The notes beneath the pieces are model-generated. The model did not search any database. It worked only from the letters and a program-made list of their open reading frames with translations, and had not been told where the DNA came from. A stretch of DNA of 64,000 nucleotides, taken from the NCBI RefSeq assembly GCF_010614725.1, contig NZ_JAAEHL010000002.1:124001-188000 (forward strand), written 5' to 3'. Source of the stretch: Flavobacterium ajazii. GTDB taxonomy: Bacteria; Bacteroidota; Bacteroidia; Flavobacteriales; Flavobacteriaceae. Both the position numbers and the translations under genes were made by a program. Positions within the stretch are counted from its first letter, which is position 1; every line of letters starts with the position of its first letter. This document shows positions 61,352-64,000 of the stretch, one piece after another.

Positions 61352-62299
61352 TTACTCTTTAGCAGCTAAATATCTTTCGGCATCAAGTGCGGCCATACAA
61401 CCTGTACCAGCTGCAGTGATAGCCTGACGATACACATGATCTGCTGCATCTCCTGCTACAAAAACACCTTCAACATTTGTTTTAGATGTTCCCGGAGTAT
61501 TTACAATATAACCTGTTTCGTCGAGAGTGATGTAATCTTTAAATATATCTGTATTTGGTTTATGACCAATCGCTACGAAGAAACCTGTTGCAGGAATTTC
61601 AATTACTTCTCCACTAGTTTTATTTAATGCTTTGATAGCATGAACTACATTTCCGTCACCTAAAACTTCAACAGTATCATGATTCATTAAAATCTCGATA
61701 TTCTCAGTTTTACGAACACGCTCCTCCATAATTTTAGAAGCTCTGAATTTCTCACTTCTTACTAACATCGTTACTTTTTTACAAAGTTTAGATAAATAAT
61801 GTGCTTCTTCACAAGCAGAATCCCCTGCCCCAACAATTACAACTTCCTGATTACGGTAGAAAAAACCGTCACAAACAGCGCAGGCAGAAACTCCTCCACC
61901 CATATTCAAATAATGCTGTTCTGATGGTAATCCTAAATATTTAGCTGAAGCTCCTGTAGAAATAATAACCGTTTCACAGTGCAATTCTATTTTATCATTA
62001 ATCCACACTTTATGGATATCTCCTGAAAAATCAACTTTTGTAGCCCATCCGTCACGGATATCTGCTCCAAAACGCTTTGACTGTTCCTGTAACTGAATCA
62101 TCATTTCAGGCCCTGTAACCCCATCAACATAACCCGGAAAGTTCTCCACTTCATTTGTAGTTGTCAGCTGACCCCCTGGCTGCATTCCCTGATATAAAAC
62201 CGGATTCATATTTGCTCTGGCAGCATAAATAGCAGCAGTATAACCTGCAGGACCAGAACCTATAATTAGGCATTTAATTTTTTCGATTGTATCTGACAT
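61352..62299 (-). CDS. trxB: Thioredoxin-disulfide reductase
   Basis: 315 residues, the low-molecular-weight TrxR. The FAD-binding GSGPAGYTAAIYAARA starts at residue 14, the redox pair is Cys140 and Cys143 (ACAVCDGFF), the NADPH-binding region is VGAGDSACEEAHYL, and the final FAD segment is VFVAGDAADHVYRQ. It passes NADPH electrons to thioredoxin in the cytoplasm. A candidate TACATTTG -7 element lies at the complement of 62323-62330. It is a single gene. Confidence 0.96.
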   Translation of the reverse strand: MSDTIEKIKCLIIGSGPAGYTAAIYAARANMNPVLYQGMQPGGQLTTTNEVENFPGYVDGVTGPEMMIQLQEQSKRFGADIRDGWATKVDFSGDIHKVWINDKIELHCETVIISTGASAKYLGLPSEQHYLNMGGGVSACAVCDGFFYRNQEVVIVGAGDSACEEAHYLSKLCKKVTMLVRSEKFRASKIMEERVRKTENIEILMNHDTVEVLGDGNVVHAIKALNKTSGEVIEIPATGFFVAIGHKPNTDIFKDYITLDETGYIVNTPGTSKTNVEGVFVAGDAADHVYRQAITAAGTGCMAALDAERYLAAKE

Positions 62300-62433
62300 A
62301 GCATTTATAGTTTTTAGAGATGCAAATGTAAACTTTATTATAAAAAATCACCCTCAAAATAAATCCTAAATAACTATCTTAAAATAAGTTTTATTTATTT
62401 TAAAATTTTCCTTTCGTAAACGAAATTTATTTA

Positions 62434-62441
62434 TATCTTTG
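62434..62441 (+). promoter_or_regulatory. -7 element of tRNA-Pro
   Basis: TATCTTTG, the same sequence as in the tRNA-Met promoter, about 36 bases before the tRNA. Confidence 0.5.
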
Positions 62442-62476
62442 CATCCGCTTTCGGGCAGTATTCCAAAATACATCTT

Positions 62477-62551
62477 CGGGGTGTAGCGTAGCCCGGTTAT
62501 CGCGCCTGCTTTGGGAGCAGGAGGCCGCAGGTTCGAATCCTGCCACCCCGA
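62477..62551 (+). tRNA. tRNA-Pro (TGG)
   Basis: Acceptor CGGGGTG/CACCCCG; anticodon arm CCTGC-TTTGGGA-GCAGG with TGG; T-arm GCAGG-TTCGAAT-CCTGC; discriminator A. No CCA is encoded. This is the intact copy; a decayed copy follows. Confidence 0.93.
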
Positions 62552-62587
62552 CAAAAGTCTTTTCAAAAATGAAAAGACTTTTTTTTT
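62552..62587 (+). terminator. Terminator after tRNA-Pro
   Basis: AAAAGTCTTTTCA / TGAAAAGACTTTT hairpin followed by Ts. Confidence 0.88.
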
Positions 62588-62609
62588 GTTCTAAACTAAA
62601 CATCCGGAA

Positions 62610-62703
62610 CAATTATCCTGTCCTGATTGAAATTGGAAAGATTTCAGATTCGAATCATTCCACTCCAACAAAAACCCTTTTCATTTTTGAAAAGAGTTTT
62701 TTA
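62610..62703 (+). pseudogene. Decayed tandem copy of tRNA-Pro 3' half plus terminator
   Basis: From 62647 the sequence GATTCGAATCATTCCACTCC follows the T-arm and acceptor of the true tRNA (GGTTCGAATCCTGCCACCCC), then repeats the ACAAAA spacer and a similar hairpin CTTTTCA..TGAAAAG with Ts. Upstream, TTATCCTGTCCTG echoes TTATCGCGCCTG. The T-stem and acceptor no longer pair, so it is not a working tRNA. Confidence 0.6.
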
Positions 62704-62927
62704 ATAGTCATTCATTTTTTATGAAAGATTTCCCAAGCACAACATTTTTTTGCAAAATCTATATTAAACAGCAAGAATCTTCGTTAATATTTTTCATTCA
62801 AAGTAAAATTAATTTCACTTAAACACCCACCAAACAAAGGTTCAGGAGCGTTTCATAAATGTTAACAAAATAGATTTTCAAAAACCATAAATAATTGTAT
62901 TTTTACGGTTCAAAATTCAGAAAATAA
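62704..62927. other. Gap between the tRNA-Pro remnant and parA, no gene seen
   Basis: AT-rich and without an open frame of note. TATTTTTA near 62897 is one base away from a TAnnTTTG element for parA. Nothing else is recognisable. Confidence 0.5.
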
Positions 62928-63695
62928 ATGGGCAAAATCATTGCTATTGCTAATCAAAAAGGAGGCGTTGGAAAGACTACTACATCAGTAAATCTTGCTG
63001 CCTCATTAGGTGTTTTAGAGAAAAAAGTATTGTTGATCGACGCTGATCCACAGGCCAATGCTACATCTGGCCTAGGAATTGACGTAGAAACAGTTGAAAC
63101 TGGAACTTACCAAATTCTTGAGCATACCGTAACACCAAAAGAAGCCATTTTAAAATGTACATCGCCAAACGTTGACGTGATTCCTGCCCACATTGACCTT
63201 GTTGCGATCGAAATTGAATTGGTTGACAAAGAAAACCGTGAGTACATGCTAAAAAAAGCATTAGAAGAAGCAAAACAAGAATATGACTATATCATTATTG
63301 ACTGTGCTCCTTCTCTGGGTTTACTAACTCTGAATGCTTTAACTGCAGCTGATTCTGTAGTTATTCCTATTCAATGTGAATATTTCGCACTTGAAGGATT
63401 AGGAAAACTATTGAACACTATTAAAAGTATTCAAAAAATCCACAATCCTGATCTTGACATTGAAGGGCTATTGTTAACAATGTACGATTCTAGATTACGT
63501 TTATCAAATCAGGTTGTTGAAGAAGTCCAGAAACACTTTAATGATATGGTTTTTGAAACCGTTATCCAGAGAAATGTAAAATTAAGTGAGGCTCCAAGTT
63601 TTGGCGAAAGCATCATCAATTATGACGCCACCAGCAAAGGAGCAGTAAATTACATTAATTTAGCTCAGGAAATTATAAAGAAAAACAGCAAATAG
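62928..63695 (+). CDS. parA: Chromosome-partitioning ATPase ParA (Soj)
   Basis: 255 residues. The deviant Walker A KGGVGKTT (about 11-18), the A' motif LLIDADPQANAT and the Walker B-type IIIDCAPSLGLLT are all present. It is of chromosomal Soj type because it lacks an N-terminal HTH. ParA pairs with ParB on parS sites to segregate replication origins. The parB ATG lies 5 bases after its stop. Confidence 0.95.
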   Translation: MGKIIAIANQKGGVGKTTTSVNLAASLGVLEKKVLLIDADPQANATSGLGIDVETVETGTYQILEHTVTPKEAILKCTSPNVDVIPAHIDLVAIEIELVDKENREYMLKKALEEAKQEYDYIIIDCAPSLGLLTLNALTAADSVVIPIQCEYFALEGLGKLLNTIKSIQKIHNPDLDIEGLLLTMYDSRLRLSNQVVEEVQKHFNDMVFETVIQRNVKLSEAPSFGESIINYDATSKGAVNYINLAQEIIKKNSK

Positions 63696-63700
63696 TTTTT

Positions 63701-64000
63701 ATGACAAAAGCAATTAAAAAACAAGCCTTAGGAAGAGGATTATCAGCATTATTAAAAGATCCTGAAAATGATATTACATCAGTAGAAGATAAAAATGCTG
63801 ACAAAGTAGTTGGAAACATTATTGAGCTTGAAATAAGTGCTATCGAAATAAATCCGTTTCAGCCCAGAAGTAATTTCAACGAAGAATCACTACGCGAATT
63901 AGCTACTTCCATCAAAGAACTTGGTGTAATTCAGCCTATCACTGTTCGAAAATTAGATTTCAACAAATATCAGTTAATCTCCGGAGAACGCCGTTTACGT
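63701..64000 (+). CDS. parB: ParB-family chromosome-partitioning protein (5' part; cut by window edge)
   Basis: The first 100 codons are visible, starting MTKAIKKQALGRGLSALLKD, the usual ParB N-terminus. The NPFQPRSNF and SIKELGVIQPITVRK segments and the GERRLR box of the ParB/Srx CTP-binding domain follow. It forms the parS-bound partition complex with ParA. The rest, including the DNA-binding HTH, lies beyond the window. Confidence 0.93.
   Translation, partial: MTKAIKKQALGRGLSALLKDPENDITSVEDKNADKVVGNIIELEISAIEINPFQPRSNFNEESLRELATSIKELGVIQPITVRKLDFNKYQLISGERRLR

Noticed and set aside
62366..62612. Open frames overlapping tRNA-Pro on the minus strand
   Set aside because: They run through the tRNA and its terminator; a phrase like GWQDSNLRPPAPKAGA is the known translation artefact of tRNA antisense.
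1..64000. CRISPR array, insertion sequence, prophage or restriction-defence island
   Set aside because: No regularly spaced direct repeats, transposase, integrase other than XerD, or methyltransferase genes were found.

Overview
The window comes from a Bacteroidota chromosome, almost certainly a Flavobacterium-like soil, plant or freshwater species. The evidence is AT-rich DNA, Bacteroidota-type promoters (TTG, about 19 nt, TAnnTTTG), SusC/SusD genes, type IX secretion (T9SS) C-terminal domains, DUF4290/DUF5686/DUF4199 families, and 6S RNA lying between zapA and rny. No phage, insertion sequence or CRISPR array is visible. Most of the window is core genome with three accessory blocks.

Layout. 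0-8 kb: a GlmU-like protein (cut by the left edge), ribosomal protein L31 type B, DUF4199, a family 2 glycosyltransferase, a phosphohexomutase, an MsbA-like ABC exporter and a DUF2971 protein. 8-13.6 kb (minus): a probable four-gene envelope operon with an M23 peptidase, a TonB-dependent receptor, a two-helix membrane protein and an EF-hand lipoprotein. 13.7-33 kb: housekeeping genes, namely the zap region, 6S RNA, rny, xerD, beta-barrel proteins, aroQ, a DUF5686 barrel, a CDF transporter, murA-DUF4290-DUF493, an AAA ATPase, recQ-fmt, HU, YqgE, a PLP aminotransferase, tRNA-Met and a PfkB kinase. 33-46 kb (minus): a compact pectin-utilization locus (SusC, SusD, a DUF5123-type lipoprotein, PL9 pectate lyase, CE8 pectin methylesterase and a small T9SS-exported protein). 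46-48.6 kb: an MFS exporter divergent from an AraC regulator. 48.7-56 kb: a copper-handling cluster (Cys-rich protein, DUF3347, HMA-AraC regulator, CopA ATPase, multicopper oxidase fused to a CopB-like barrel, and small proteins). 56-64 kb: DUF4442, DUF4870, a PadR-PspC-GIN-GIN stress-type locus, trxB, tRNA-Pro followed by a decayed tRNA copy, and parA-parB (parB cut by the right edge).

How the parts work together. In the pectin locus, CE8 should de-esterify pectin and PL9 should cleave the resulting homogalacturonan. SusD and the DUF5123 protein would bind fragments and SusC would import them. LacI-type palindromes (consensus TGnAAnCGnTTnCA) lie upstream of susC and of the small T9SS gene, suggesting shared control by a regulator encoded outside the window. 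The small T9SS protein is a free-standing version of the N-terminal module of the CE8 enzyme. In the copper cluster, an AraC-type protein carrying a CxxC heavy-metal motif probably senses metal, CopA exports Cu(I), and the oxidase-barrel fusion acts in the periplasm and outer membrane.

Intergenic structure is rich. Three copies of a structured element show compensatory base changes. Long dyad-symmetric repeats and CTAAG-rich decayed repeats sit in several gaps. Many convincing intrinsic terminators are present, including hairpins inside the pectin locus.
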